Translations under genes and position numbers: made by a program
Part shown: piece by piece, positions 1 through 7,623 of the stretch
How the letters are laid out: each line of letters opens with the position of its first letter
Numbering within the stretch: the stretch's first letter is position 1
Source: Ruminococcus sp. JC304
GTDB lineage: Bacteria; Bacillota; Clostridia; Lachnospirales; Lachnospiraceae
Assembly: GCA_000285855.2 (NCBI GenBank)
Contig: HE978651.1
Location: forward strand, 2,674,594-2,724,005
DNA length: 49,412 nt
Direction of reading: 5' to 3'
Notes under the pieces: generated by a model
What the model was told of the DNA's origin: nothing
Databases searched by the model: none
Seen by the model: only the letters and a program-made list of their open reading frames with translations

Positions 1-36
1 AAAAATGTATCTTCTGTTTTTGGGCATTATTACTAT
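1..36. repeat. 36-bp direct repeat, copy 1
   Basis: Bases 1-36 are identical to 7117-7152, and the match ends at base 37 (g versus c). Because copy 1 starts at the window edge, the repeat may be longer. Read on the minus strand both copies encode SNNAQKQKIHF in an open frame, so this is probably a duplicated coding segment, not a transposon end. Confidence 0.9.
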
Positions 37-112
37 GTATTTTCATATCCTGCGGCATCAGAGGATGGTTACGCAGGGCAAATACCGTATCTTCCTGGAT
101 TTCCCGATCATT
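1..112 (-). other. Partial open frame running off the left edge; unknown protein
   Basis: Reading the minus strand, an open frame enters just after a TAA at 113-115, overlaps the last bases of the LuxR-type gene, and continues past base 1. Its visible part contains the residues ALRNHPLMPQDM and then SNNAQKQKIHF. The latter peptide recurs in the 61-residue open frame at 6992-7177, where the DNA is identical over 36 bases. I do not recognise the family. It may be the 5' part of a gene lying outside the window or a remnant; no ribosome-binding site is obvious. Confidence 0.25.
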
Positions 113-1109
113 TTAATACGAAATTCTTTAATTCATCTCTCTTTTTTACATGAAGCTTGTTAAAGATATCTGTAAGATAATGCTTCACTGTGTTTAGGGA
201 TACCCCCATGTGTTCTGCGATCTCCCGGTTGCTCCAGTCCCGGCAGGCCAGCATGGCAATGGAAAATTCCATGGTAGTCAGAGCGTCTGTCACAGGGTTG
301 TCTGATGCAGGATTGTGAACCGCCATCCATCCACGGCTGAAGGTAATAACTGCATCCGATATTTTTCTGTACATCTCCGGATTTTCTTTGCGGATGCAGG
401 ACTCCAGAAGTCCCTGAAGAAGTCCGTGGAGTTCGATAAATGGCTCGATAAGCTCATCCTTCTCTGCCAGTTTCCAGGCAGTGAGTATGGCTTTTTCTGC
501 CTCTGCCGGATTCTTCAGACTGATTTCACACATAGCAGTTACACAGTAAAGATATATCATCCCAACAGGATAAATTTCTTTACAGGAAAACAGTGCCGCA
601 TCACAGATTCCCAGCGCCCTGCTGTATTCACCATTCAGATAAAGGGCATGGGAGATCATACTGGCAGCAAAAATTCTCAGTCCCTGAGGCAGACTGCTCA
701 TATATTTCTTCATATCCGGCAGTTCCTCTGTAGAGAGGTGTAAAAGAACGGTTCCCACATATCCAGCAAATACACAATATGCTGTATTTCTCTCAGAAGT
801 GGGAGCTGCCATCTCTTTTCTCAGACATTCCCGGATGATCTCAAGACCACGTTCGGATGCCTTCGCATTTCCCAGCGTAAGATTAGAGTACACATAGAGC
901 ATACATGCAGACAGCTTCAGTTCCAGCCGGGAACTCATAATATAAATATCCACCAGATCACTGCATTTCTGCGCCTGACCTGTGAAATAATAAAATTCTG
1001 CAATAGCGATCTCCCTGAAATCCCTGTCTGCAAAACTCTCTGCTGCTTTTCTTGCATTTCCTGGCTCAAATGCTGTATTTATCAGTGGTAATACTGTATT
1101 TTCCGTCAT
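108..1109 (-). CDS. LuxR-family transcriptional regulator with TPR-like N-terminus
   Basis: A 333-residue protein. The last ~60 residues form a LuxR/GerE helix-turn-helix (NREIAEHMGVSLNTVKHYL, then IFNKLHVKKRDEL), so it should bind DNA through this domain. The preceding ~260 residues are helical and resemble the TPR-like arm of MalT-type regulators (for example NGEYSRALGICDAAL and KNPAEAEKAILTAWKLA), but the ATPase (STAND) module that normally precedes it is absent. It is therefore either a naturally short regulator or the C-terminal half of a MalT-like protein. A MalT-type N-terminal stub occurs separately at 14273-14500; there is no direct evidence that the two were once joined. The gene is separated from the surface-protein gene by a terminator. 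Targets are unknown. Confidence 0.85.
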   Translation of the reverse strand: MTENTVLPLINTAFEPGNARKAAESFADRDFREIAIAEFYYFTGQAQKCSDLVDIYIMSSRLELKLSACMLYVYSNLTLGNAKASERGLEIIRECLRKEMAAPTSERNTAYCVFAGYVGTVLLHLSTEELPDMKKYMSSLPQGLRIFAASMISHALYLNGEYSRALGICDAALFSCKEIYPVGMIYLYCVTAMCEISLKNPAEAEKAILTAWKLAEKDELIEPFIELHGLLQGLLESCIRKENPEMYRKISDAVITFSRGWMAVHNPASDNPVTDALTTMEFSIAMLACRDWSNREIAEHMGVSLNTVKHYLTDIFNKLHVKKRDELKNFVLK

Positions 1110-1201
1110 ATATCCACTCTGCCATGTCCTTTCTCTCTGTATTTTTTTATATTACCACCTTTTTCCTGTTTTTTCTATAACACTTATAAATTCCCGGAAC
1201 G

Positions 1202-1248
1202 AAAAAAATACCGGATCAGGCCTGTTTAGCTCAATCCGGTATTTTTTT
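1202..1248. terminator. Intrinsic terminator between surface protein and LuxR gene
   Basis: Inverted repeat AATACCGGAT / ATCCGGTATT with a 17-nt loop, flanked by seven A on one side and seven T on the other, so it can work on both strands. It lies just after the stop of the surface-protein gene and should end that transcript before the LuxR-type gene. Confidence 0.85.
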
Positions 1249-1275
1249 CATTTCACAGTTAAAACCCCATCAGGA

Positions 1276-4200
1276 TTATTTTACAGTGATTTTCAGAGCT
1301 TTGTATACACCATTCTGTGCATATACCCATATTGTGCAGGTTCCTTTGCCTGTTGCTCTGATAAGGCCATCCGGGGTAACGGTGGCTACTTTTGTATTGC
1401 TGCTTTCGTAACAAAGTTTTCTGTGGCGTGCAATCTTCTTATCTTTCTTTATTTCTTTTGCCTTTATCTGTGCGGTTTTTCCCATTTTCAGGGTGATCTT
1501 TGAAACATTCTTTTTGTTTCCAATCTGGGTTACAGAAACAGCTTTTGCATTTCCGTATTTACCGCCTCCGGTGACTGCATGTACAGATATGGATGTGTCT
1601 GTCACTACCTTTTTGCCATTTACCAGTCTGTAGGCTTTTACCACATATTTGTAGTAAGTACCTTTTTTCAGATCCTTCTGGGTCCATGTGCTGATATCTC
1701 CACCGGTGATAGTGGCAAGCTTTCTGTACTTGTAAGACTTTGTGCCTGTATTACAGCGGTTGCCGTATATGAAATATCCATCTGCATCCTTAATGATGTT
1801 CCACTGCAATGTCACAGAAGTTTTTGTCTGTTTTACAGAACGGGCTCTTAACCTTCTGAAGCCTGTGGTCTTATTGATCGTGGGTTCATCCGGGACTTTC
1901 ACTGTGATCATAATGGAAGCTGTAATTTTTCCATCCTTTGTTGTAACTGTGATCTCTGCAGTTCCATTTCCCACTGCTGTTACCTTACCGTTTTCATCTG
2001 TAATGGCAACCTTTTCGTTATGGGATTTCCAGATCAGTTTCTGTAAATCTGCATTTTCAGGCTCGATCTTTACTTTCAGTTCTGTGGATTCACCAATCTT
2101 TGTCAGGGTTTCTTTCTCTGCTTCTATGGTGAGCTTCTGGATTTCCACAGGGATTTTTACTGTTACGGAAACTGTCGCTGTGTAACTGCCGCTTACAGAT
2201 GTTGCGGTAATGGTGGCAGTTCCGTTTCCAACTGCTGTTACCTTGCCGTTTTCATCTACAGTTGCTACTTTCTCATCGCTGGATTGCCAGGTTACACGCT
2301 TATTGTCTGCATAAGACGGTGTCACCTCTACAGTAAGCTGGGCGGTTTCATCTTTCTTTGCTAAGGTAAGAGTATCCGGAGATACCTTAATGCCTGTTAC
2401 CGGGTAGCTTGGGGAATAGTAGGTGTCTTTGTAAGTCAGTACATAAATAGAGAATTTATCTGACTTAAAGGTAAGCTCGTTAGTACTGCTGTTAAAGACA
2501 GGATCTAATATATCAACAGTTGCCTGATTCGTTGCACTGTCCTTATGCAGTCTGAGAATTTTATAATCCCGGATGGTATAAGGCTGATTATTAATCATTT
2601 TATCCGGGATTTTAATCCTGATATTCATATTGATACCCGGATCTGTAATAAGTGCCCTGTTCTCACCCGCAAGCTGTCTGTATAAATCTATGTCGAATAA
2701 AATCCGGTCTGCATTTTTTCCCACTGTCTTTTCTATTTCCGTGTTGATTAAATTCTGCCAGTCAGGATCAAGATTATTAACATGATTGATTTCAAGCCAT
2801 ACTTTAGCTCTTGATCCCTTATCAATTCTGGTTTTATCACTTTCCGGGAAAAGTCCAAAAAGGATTGTTTCTTCATTGTCCAGAGCTGCTGCTGTGATTT
2901 CTGAGCCAAATATCTGGATATATTTATCTATTTTATCTGCATAGGGATCCGCCGGTTTTCCATCCTGTTTCGGGATGGCATCATATCTTTTCTGACCACA
3001 GCCCGGTGCTGTACAGGTTCGCTCCTGCATTCCTTTTGACCATGAAGTTGCAGGGCTTAATATCTTTCCGTCTTTTGGCCAGTTATGGTCCTCAATTGTA
3101 AAGGTGCCTGTCTCTCGTGTGACAGTATAATTCGGATTTGCACCTTCTGTTTCTGTGGCTGTAATTTCATATTTTCTGGCATCCTCACCTGATACTCTCT
3201 GCAATGTGATCCCAGATAGTGTTTCACCTTCAACGATGCCGTCTGTGGTATAAGTAAGCTGAGGTTCCTCCCCGCCGATATGCTTGTATAAATCATCCGG
3301 TTTCACTGTTACTGCTTTTGGATTGATAACCCATGGATGGATGCTCTCTTCTTGGCTGAAGCTGTAATTGGCATTTCCGAGAGCTGTAACCTTTGCCGTA
3401 TACTTCCGGGCATTCTTTCCGCTGTTTGTGTAAGTTTCGTTAGTTTCATATGTCAGTGTAAAGGTATCACCGGGCAGGGCATTGGTCACTCTTGCAGTGA
3501 CTGTCTGATCCTTTCCATTGTAAGTCAGGTCTGAACTGCTCCAGTCAAGCTTCACCGGGAGTGGTTTTATTTCAAATGTACCGGTTGCTGTTCCAGCATT
3601 ATAATTGGCAGATTCCGGTATCTGGGCTTTTACATAATAGGTGCCTGCGTTCTTTGGTACCCCACCTGCCGCTTCTGCACCGTTTTCAGTTGAAGTCTGT
3701 GTGGTACACGCTTCATCCGTATAGTAGGTGTACCGGACTGTCTGATTTTCCGGGTTCAGGCTTGGATCTATTGACGGTGTATTTTCTGCTTCATTATAAC
3801 CGCCATATGTCCATCCACTGATGCTGACTTTGGAATCGGAATTCGTAGTACTTGCTTTTTTAATCTTAAAATCACAGGTAGCAGAAAATCCCTTATAATT
3901 CTCCGTTTCTTCCACCACTGCCTTTAAGGTATATTCTCCGGCAGAAAGTTTTTTCAGGCCTTCTTCCGTTATACCAGCATAAGTACTGTCATCCTTATCC
4001 TTAACTTTGTATTGATAAACTACCTTACTGTCAGATGATGCCCCTTGCAATTTTATAACTGGCTGCTCGCCATATGTGAACTCATCTAAAACAACCGTTA
4101 AGGTAACCGGTGCTTTTTTTATTTCCCATGAATATACACTCTCTTCTTCGCTGAGGCTGTAATTGGTATTTCCGAGAGCTGTAACCTTTGCCGTATACTT

Positions 4201-6159
4201 CCGGGCATTCTTTCCGCTGTTTGTGTAAGTTTCGTTAGTTTCATATGTCAGTGTAAAGGTATCACCGGGCAGGGCATTGGTCACTTTTGCAGTGACTGTC
4301 TGGTCCTTTCCATTGTAAGTCAGGTCTGAACTGCTCCAGTCAAGCTTCACCGGGAGTGGTTTTATTTCAAATGTACCGGTTGCTGTTCCAGCATTATAAT
4401 TGGCAGATTCCGGTATCTGGGCTTTCACATAATAGGTGCCTGCATTCTTTGGTACCCCGCCTTCTGTTTCTGCTCCGTTTTCAGTTGAAGTCTGTGTGCT
4501 ACATGCCCCATCTGTATAGTAAGTGTACTGGACTGTCTGATTTTCCGGGTTCAGGCTCGGATCTATTGACGGTGTATTTTCTGCTTCATTATAACCACCA
4601 TATGTCCAACCACTGATGCTGACTTTGGAAGCAGAATTTATAGTGCTTGCTTTTTTTATTTCCCACGAATGTATACTTTCTTGTTCGCTGAGACTGTAAT
4701 TGGGATTTCCAAGGTCTTTAATCTTTGCTATATACTTCTGCGCATTTGTTCCGGTATTCGTATAAGTTTTATTATTTTCATATTCCAGTGTAAAGGTATC
4801 ACCAAACAGGAAATTACTCACTTCTGCAGTGACTGTCTGGGGCTGTCCGTTATAGGTTAATTCTGAATTGCTCCACTTAAGCTGTACCGGACGTGGTTTT
4901 ATTTCAAAATCAGCAGAAACCGTTGTGCCGCTATATTTTCCAGGCAGTGTAACAACTACTTTCGCTTTATATTTTCCTGGAGAGGTGGGAGGGGTTTCAC
5001 TTTCCAAAACAGCAAACCTGTTACGGTCTGCATATGTGATTTGTCCTATTGTTACCCCTATTTCTGACGGAAGACTATTAGCGCATGTTACAGAATAAGA
5101 ATTGCCATATTCAACACATTTATTATTATCAAATCCCTCAAGCTTAAGTGAAACTGTTGCCTTTGCATCGTCATAACTTGTTCCATAATATTCACATGGT
5201 GAATTTGCATTTGAGCAATATGCCTTAAAAGTATATTCACTTCCACTTGAAATTAAATTATATTGCCAGGCATGCTCATGAACCCACTTTGCATATAATG
5301 TTATTTCTTTATATTTATTGGAACCTGCAACCGCCGCATTAACAGCCTGCGAAACTTCCTCTATCTTGCTTCCATTTCCATTTGCTTGAGTATACCATCC
5401 ATCAAATTTATAGCCTGCTTTAGTTGGCTCAATATTATGGTCCGTATTCCATCGTCCATCAACATTCCATACCCAATCAGGATTTGGCCCACCTGATCCA
5501 CCCTGTGAATCATAATTAACTTTTATGGGGTTTTCTACCCTCTGATAATTAGCCAAAGAATCCCCTCTAAGGCTGTCGCCGCTAAAAACTACACAAAATA
5601 AAGTATAAATATTTGTAATATTAATTTTTCGCTCAGAAATAAAAGATAGCCTTTTAATCGGATACCATTTACTATCATCGTTTAATTCTGGATTCTTTAA
5701 TAAACTTAGCGCATAATCAATGTTATCCTTTTCGCTCCTATATTTAATACTATATCCTTTGCTTAACTGGCCCAAAGATGCTTTAATCTCCGGATTTTCC
5801 CCCACAGTCAATGTCCCATCATGATTATTTATCACATCATACATCGTATCCGTACCTATTTTATAACTGGGACTGGTATCAATGGTCACTGTATGTTTCG
5901 TTGTAGCAGAAGTGTCCTGTGCTGCATCCAGTGTTCCGTCAGTGAACCCATTTTCCACCTCCGGCACTCCTGCAGCAGCTACCGGCTGTTCTTTCTCCTC
6001 CTCTATCTCCGGCTCGTCTGTAAATTCTTCTTTCTTTTCTGACTCCCCGGATGCCCCCCCATCCGAGAATTCCGTCATTCCACTGCCCCATGCTATGGAT
6101 GGAGTCATGGAGAGGCACATTGTAAGTGCAAGTATTCCTGATAATATCCTTTTCTTCAT
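1276..6159 (-). CDS. Very large secreted surface protein with MBG, InlB-type, Big_2 and Fn3-like repeats
   Basis: A 1627-residue protein. I start at the ATG at 6159, not the upstream ATG at 6216, because GGAGG lies 8 nt before it and the product then opens with a signal peptide (MKKRILSGILALTMCLSM...AWG). Order: Glu/Ser-rich linker; a Listeria-Bacteroides/InlB-type repeat near 213-290 (GYKFDGWYTQ...LYAKW); MBG/YDG-like Ig-fold repeats ~400-960 (LTYNGKDQTVTA, AGTYYVKAQI); two Big_2 domains ~1253-1430 (VTWQSSDEKVATVDENGKVT); an Fn3-like segment ~1433-1533; and a terminal Big_2-like domain. No LPXTG motif and no C-terminal membrane anchor is seen, so it is probably secreted or held non-covalently. 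Such architectures are typical of adhesins or matrix proteins; no enzymatic domain was recognised. Two long internal repeats are nearly identical (see repeats). Confidence 0.88.
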   Translation of the reverse strand: MKKRILSGILALTMCLSMTPSIAWGSGMTEFSDGGASGESEKKEEFTDEPEIEEEKEQPVAAAGVPEVENGFTDGTLDAAQDTSATTKHTVTIDTSPSYKIGTDTMYDVINNHDGTLTVGENPEIKASLGQLSKGYSIKYRSEKDNIDYALSLLKNPELNDDSKWYPIKRLSFISERKINITNIYTLFCVVFSGDSLRGDSLANYQRVENPIKVNYDSQGGSGGPNPDWVWNVDGRWNTDHNIEPTKAGYKFDGWYTQANGNGSKIEEVSQAVNAAVAGSNKYKEITLYAKWVHEHAWQYNLISSGSEYTFKAYCSNANSPCEYYGTSYDDAKATVSLKLEGFDNNKCVEYGNSYSVTCANSLPSEIGVTIGQITYADRNRFAVLESETPPTSPGKYKAKVVVTLPGKYSGTTVSADFEIKPRPVQLKWSNSELTYNGQPQTVTAEVSNFLFGDTFTLEYENNKTYTNTGTNAQKYIAKIKDLGNPNYSLSEQESIHSWEIKKASTINSASKVSISGWTYGGYNEAENTPSIDPSLNPENQTVQYTYYTDGACSTQTSTENGAETEGGVPKNAGTYYVKAQIPESANYNAGTATGTFEIKPLPVKLDWSSSDLTYNGKDQTVTAKVTNALPGDTFTLTYETNETYTNSGKNARKYTAKVTALGNTNYSLSEEESVYSWEIKKAPVTLTVVLDEFTYGEQPVIKLQGASSDSKVVYQYKVKDKDDSTYAGITEEGLKKLSAGEYTLKAVVEETENYKGFSATCDFKIKKASTTNSDSKVSISGWTYGGYNEAENTPSIDPSLNPENQTVRYTYYTDEACTTQTSTENGAEAAGGVPKNAGTYYVKAQIPESANYNAGTATGTFEIKPLPVKLDWSSSDLTYNGKDQTVTARVTNALPGDTFTLTYETNETYTNSGKNARKYTAKVTALGNANYSFSQEESIHPWVINPKAVTVKPDDLYKHIGGEEPQLTYTTDGIVEGETLSGITLQRVSGEDARKYEITATETEGANPNYTVTRETGTFTIEDHNWPKDGKILSPATSWSKGMQERTCTAPGCGQKRYDAIPKQDGKPADPYADKIDKYIQIFGSEITAAALDNEETILFGLFPESDKTRIDKGSRAKVWLEINHVNNLDPDWQNLINTEIEKTVGKNADRILFDIDLYRQLAGENRALITDPGINMNIRIKIPDKMINNQPYTIRDYKILRLHKDSATNQATVDILDPVFNSSTNELTFKSDKFSIYVLTYKDTYYSPSYPVTGIKVSPDTLTLAKKDETAQLTVEVTPSYADNKRVTWQSSDEKVATVDENGKVTAVGNGTATITATSVSGSYTATVSVTVKIPVEIQKLTIEAEKETLTKIGESTELKVKIEPENADLQKLIWKSHNEKVAITDENGKVTAVGNGTAEITVTTKDGKITASIMITVKVPDEPTINKTTGFRRLRARSVKQTKTSVTLQWNIIKDADGYFIYGNRCNTGTKSYKYRKLATITGGDISTWTQKDLKKGTYYKYVVKAYRLVNGKKVVTDTSISVHAVTGGGKYGNAKAVSVTQIGNKKNVSKITLKMGKTAQIKAKEIKKDKKIARHRKLCYESSNTKVATVTPDGLIRATGKGTCTIWVYAQNGVYKALKITVK
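3345..3860 (-). repeat. Internal near-identical repeat of surface-protein gene, copy B
   Basis: About 516 bp that match 4140-4655 at a constant offset of 795 bp (265 codons) with only scattered substitutions. Encodes one MBG-like plus linker unit (residues ~766-938). Confidence 0.9.
4140..4655 (-). repeat. Internal near-identical repeat of surface-protein gene, copy A
   Basis: Partner of 3345-3860, encoding residues ~501-673. The very high DNA identity suggests recent duplication or gene conversion and makes unit gain or loss by recombination likely. Confidence 0.9.
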
Positions 6160-6268
6160 TGAAATCCCTCCTTCTGATCCTGATCTGGCGAATATGTACA
6201 TCCGCTGTTTCCGCATACTCCTGAACGCAATGTCATTTCACAGTCCGGTCAGGTTTCTGTTACCTGTA

Positions 6269-6330
6269 ATTATAACTGATTTCTTTTCATTTGATAATGC
6301 ACTTTTCGGCACCAAAAAGTGCCCCCCCCC
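6269..6330 (-). promoter_or_regulatory. Promoter of surface-protein gene with upstream dyad and G9 tract
   Basis: On the minus strand: TTATCA (6292-6297), 17-bp spacer, TATAAT (6269-6274). Directly upstream and overlapping the -35 edge by no more than a few bases is a perfect 8-bp dyad GCACTTTT/AAAAGTGC (6299-6306 and 6315-6322, 8-nt spacer), and abutting it a run of nine G (6322-6330). The dyad is a plausible regulator site. The homopolymer is well placed to change promoter strength by length variation. The 5' leader is ~100 nt. Confidence 0.65.
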
Positions 6331-6471
6331 TGTACATGAAAGTATGTCAGCTGACCATATGGTTTCTCAATTATCTAAGTTGATCCTGTATATCACTCTT
6401 TCACGTAAAAAAAGCACGTACTTTTCTCTATTCTTCCTTTAATACCTTTTAACGATTATCCCCATTCCAGT

Positions 6472-6639
6472 TCATTCTGTCTGATATTCCATAGTCCTGC
6501 CTTGACAGATAAAGAGCACTTTTATCATTTGCATAACCTCGCTCTCAAAAAGAATATCGCAGGCTGCGCCACCTATTAAAACATACTGTTCTTCATAATC
6601 TGCAAAGTACTTCCAAAATGTATCTAATCCTTTGACCAT
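6472..6639 (-). pseudogene. N-terminal fragment of AbiEii-like nucleotidyltransferase toxin
   Basis: The ATG at 6639 opens a 55-codon frame starting MVKGLDTFWKYF and containing YVLIGGAACDILFES. This resembles the start of AbiEii/AbiGii-type nucleotidyltransferase proteins (an IGG-A-D core in the first 30 residues). After FES the similarity stops, and the continuing peptide looks unrelated, while a different frame after the break gives a protein-like string (ANDKSALYLSRQDYGISDR). The normal product is several times longer, so this is a truncated remnant joined to foreign debris. Its ATG overlaps the end of the preceding small frame (stop at 6624), as is common for toxin-antitoxin pairs. Family assignment rests on ~30 residues. 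Confidence 0.5.
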
Positions 6640-6842
6640 ACATATTCCTCCAACATCTCATTAATAGAAATATCAACCCGTTCCTCTTCCTCTTCTTCTC
6701 CTGTCAGTGACAGTACTACGCTTAAAGGATCTTGAATCTGATAGAGAAGCGTTTCAGAAGGAACCTGGAACCAAAAAATGTCCCCGTATAGCAAAAGCAG
6801 TGGCAGATATTGCCTGAAAAACCGCCTGGGAAAAAGTTTCAT
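6624..6842 (-). pseudogene. Small frame upstream of the AbiEii-like fragment; unknown, probably a gene remnant
   Basis: A 72-residue frame ending ISINEMLEEYVWSKD, with a run of glutamates before it. It has no convincing ribosome-binding site at its first ATG, so it is probably the 3' end of a longer gene whose 5' part is lost. It overlaps the AbiEii-like start by 16 nt, which would fit an antitoxin or partner gene, but I recognise no domain. Confidence 0.35.
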
Positions 6843-6858
6843 TTTGATACTTTGTATG

Positions 6859-6995
6859 CTAAAATGAATTTCTATGATTTTTCAGATAGTCTCTGCGTAA
6901 AAATCCATATTCGCCAAGCTGTTCCATCTGCTTGCCGTCCCCAAATGACTCTATCTCTTATAGATACTGCTTAAGATTCTCTAAAACACACCTAT
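6859..6995 (-). pseudogene. Transposon-protein (TnpV-like) fragment
   Basis: In one minus-strand frame, broken by a TAA at 6958-6960, the residues ...FGDGKQMEQLGEYGFLRRDY and then LKNHRNSF precede a stop at 6859. The YG-hydrophobic-RR-x-YL-x-x-HR pattern resembles TnpV-type proteins of Clostridia transposons, which have a comparable segment followed by a leucine-rich tail that is missing here. Only ~35 residues are available. Confidence 0.35.
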
Positions 6996-7177
6996 ACGCT
7001 CAGCTGCATAATAAATCCTGCACTACCAAGACTCACGATATTTTTTGCATCTGCTCCACATACTTTCCATTCTACCTTGGAGAGCATTCGAACTTTTAGC
7101 TCCGATTTCTTTCTTAAAAAATGTATCTTCTGTTTTTGGGCATTATTACTATCTCTGATGAAAGAGCATAATATCAA
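6992..7177 (-). pseudogene. 61-residue conserved-looking fragment, unknown family
   Basis: The frame reads SNNAQKQKIHFLRKKSELKV and ends GSAGFIMQLSV. It shares its first part, at DNA level, with the left window edge. It has no good ribosome-binding site and lies between two other gene fragments, so it is most likely the 3' end of a duplicated gene. I do not recognise the family. Confidence 0.35.
7117..7152. repeat. 36-bp direct repeat, copy 2
   Basis: Identical to bases 1-36. It lies inside the 61-residue fragment above. Confidence 0.9.
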
Positions 7178-7237
7178 ATTTACATTTTTAGGAAATTCAT
7201 TTCATTCTTCTTCATCATCACATTTTTTATTTATCAG

Positions 7238-7450
7238 CTACTTCAGACGACTTTTGTCTACATTCTTCCATGCCTCACTCTTATCTCCTACATAATGCAG
7301 GCATTAAGTTTTCGTATCCATGCTTCTTTGCGAAATCATATACCGGACACCCTGTTAATCTCATACTGACTCCCTCTTTTCTGCCCTCTGAATTTAATTC
7401 CACACCCCAATTATTATTCCAGCTTCCATCTCCAGCAGTGAGATAGCAGA
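7238..7450 (-). pseudogene. Remnant of an L-2-amino-thiazoline-4-carboxylate hydrolase-like gene
   Basis: Minus-strand frame GDGSWNNNWGVELNSEGRKE continues to RLTGCPVYDFAKKHGYENL and then MPALC. After a frame change, YVGDKSEAWKNVDKSRLK follows and ends at a stop at 7238. These two blocks match the order of the C-terminal half of the ATC-hydrolase-like family (conserved C-P-x-x-x-F-A-x-x-H-x-x-x-x-x-MP-x-LC, then a Cys-rich segment and a Tyr/Gly/Asp end). The intervening Cys-rich ~45-50 residues are missing, and the N-terminal half is absent too. It is clearly non-functional. Confidence 0.55.
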
Positions 7451-7623
7451 CTGCTGAATAGTTACGAATTATCAGTTAATACATTTCATTCCAGATACTT
7501 GCAATTCATTCCCTGCATTATAATATTGGGCATTCTTATGATAGGCTGAAAGCAGTTAAATTATTATAGAACGCATAATTAACAGTAATATCAAATCAAA
7601 AGATAATACTAAGGAGGTCCAAT

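Noticed and set aside
3345-4655. Regularly spaced repeats that could look like an array
   Set aside because: They are in-frame protein repeats of ~265 codons, not short direct repeats with unique spacers, so not a CRISPR array.
5882-6442. Long open frame (186 codons) antisense to the surface-protein start
   Set aside because: It reads the complement of a low-complexity Glu/Ser linker and the signal peptide; no ribosome-binding site and no protein-like conservation.
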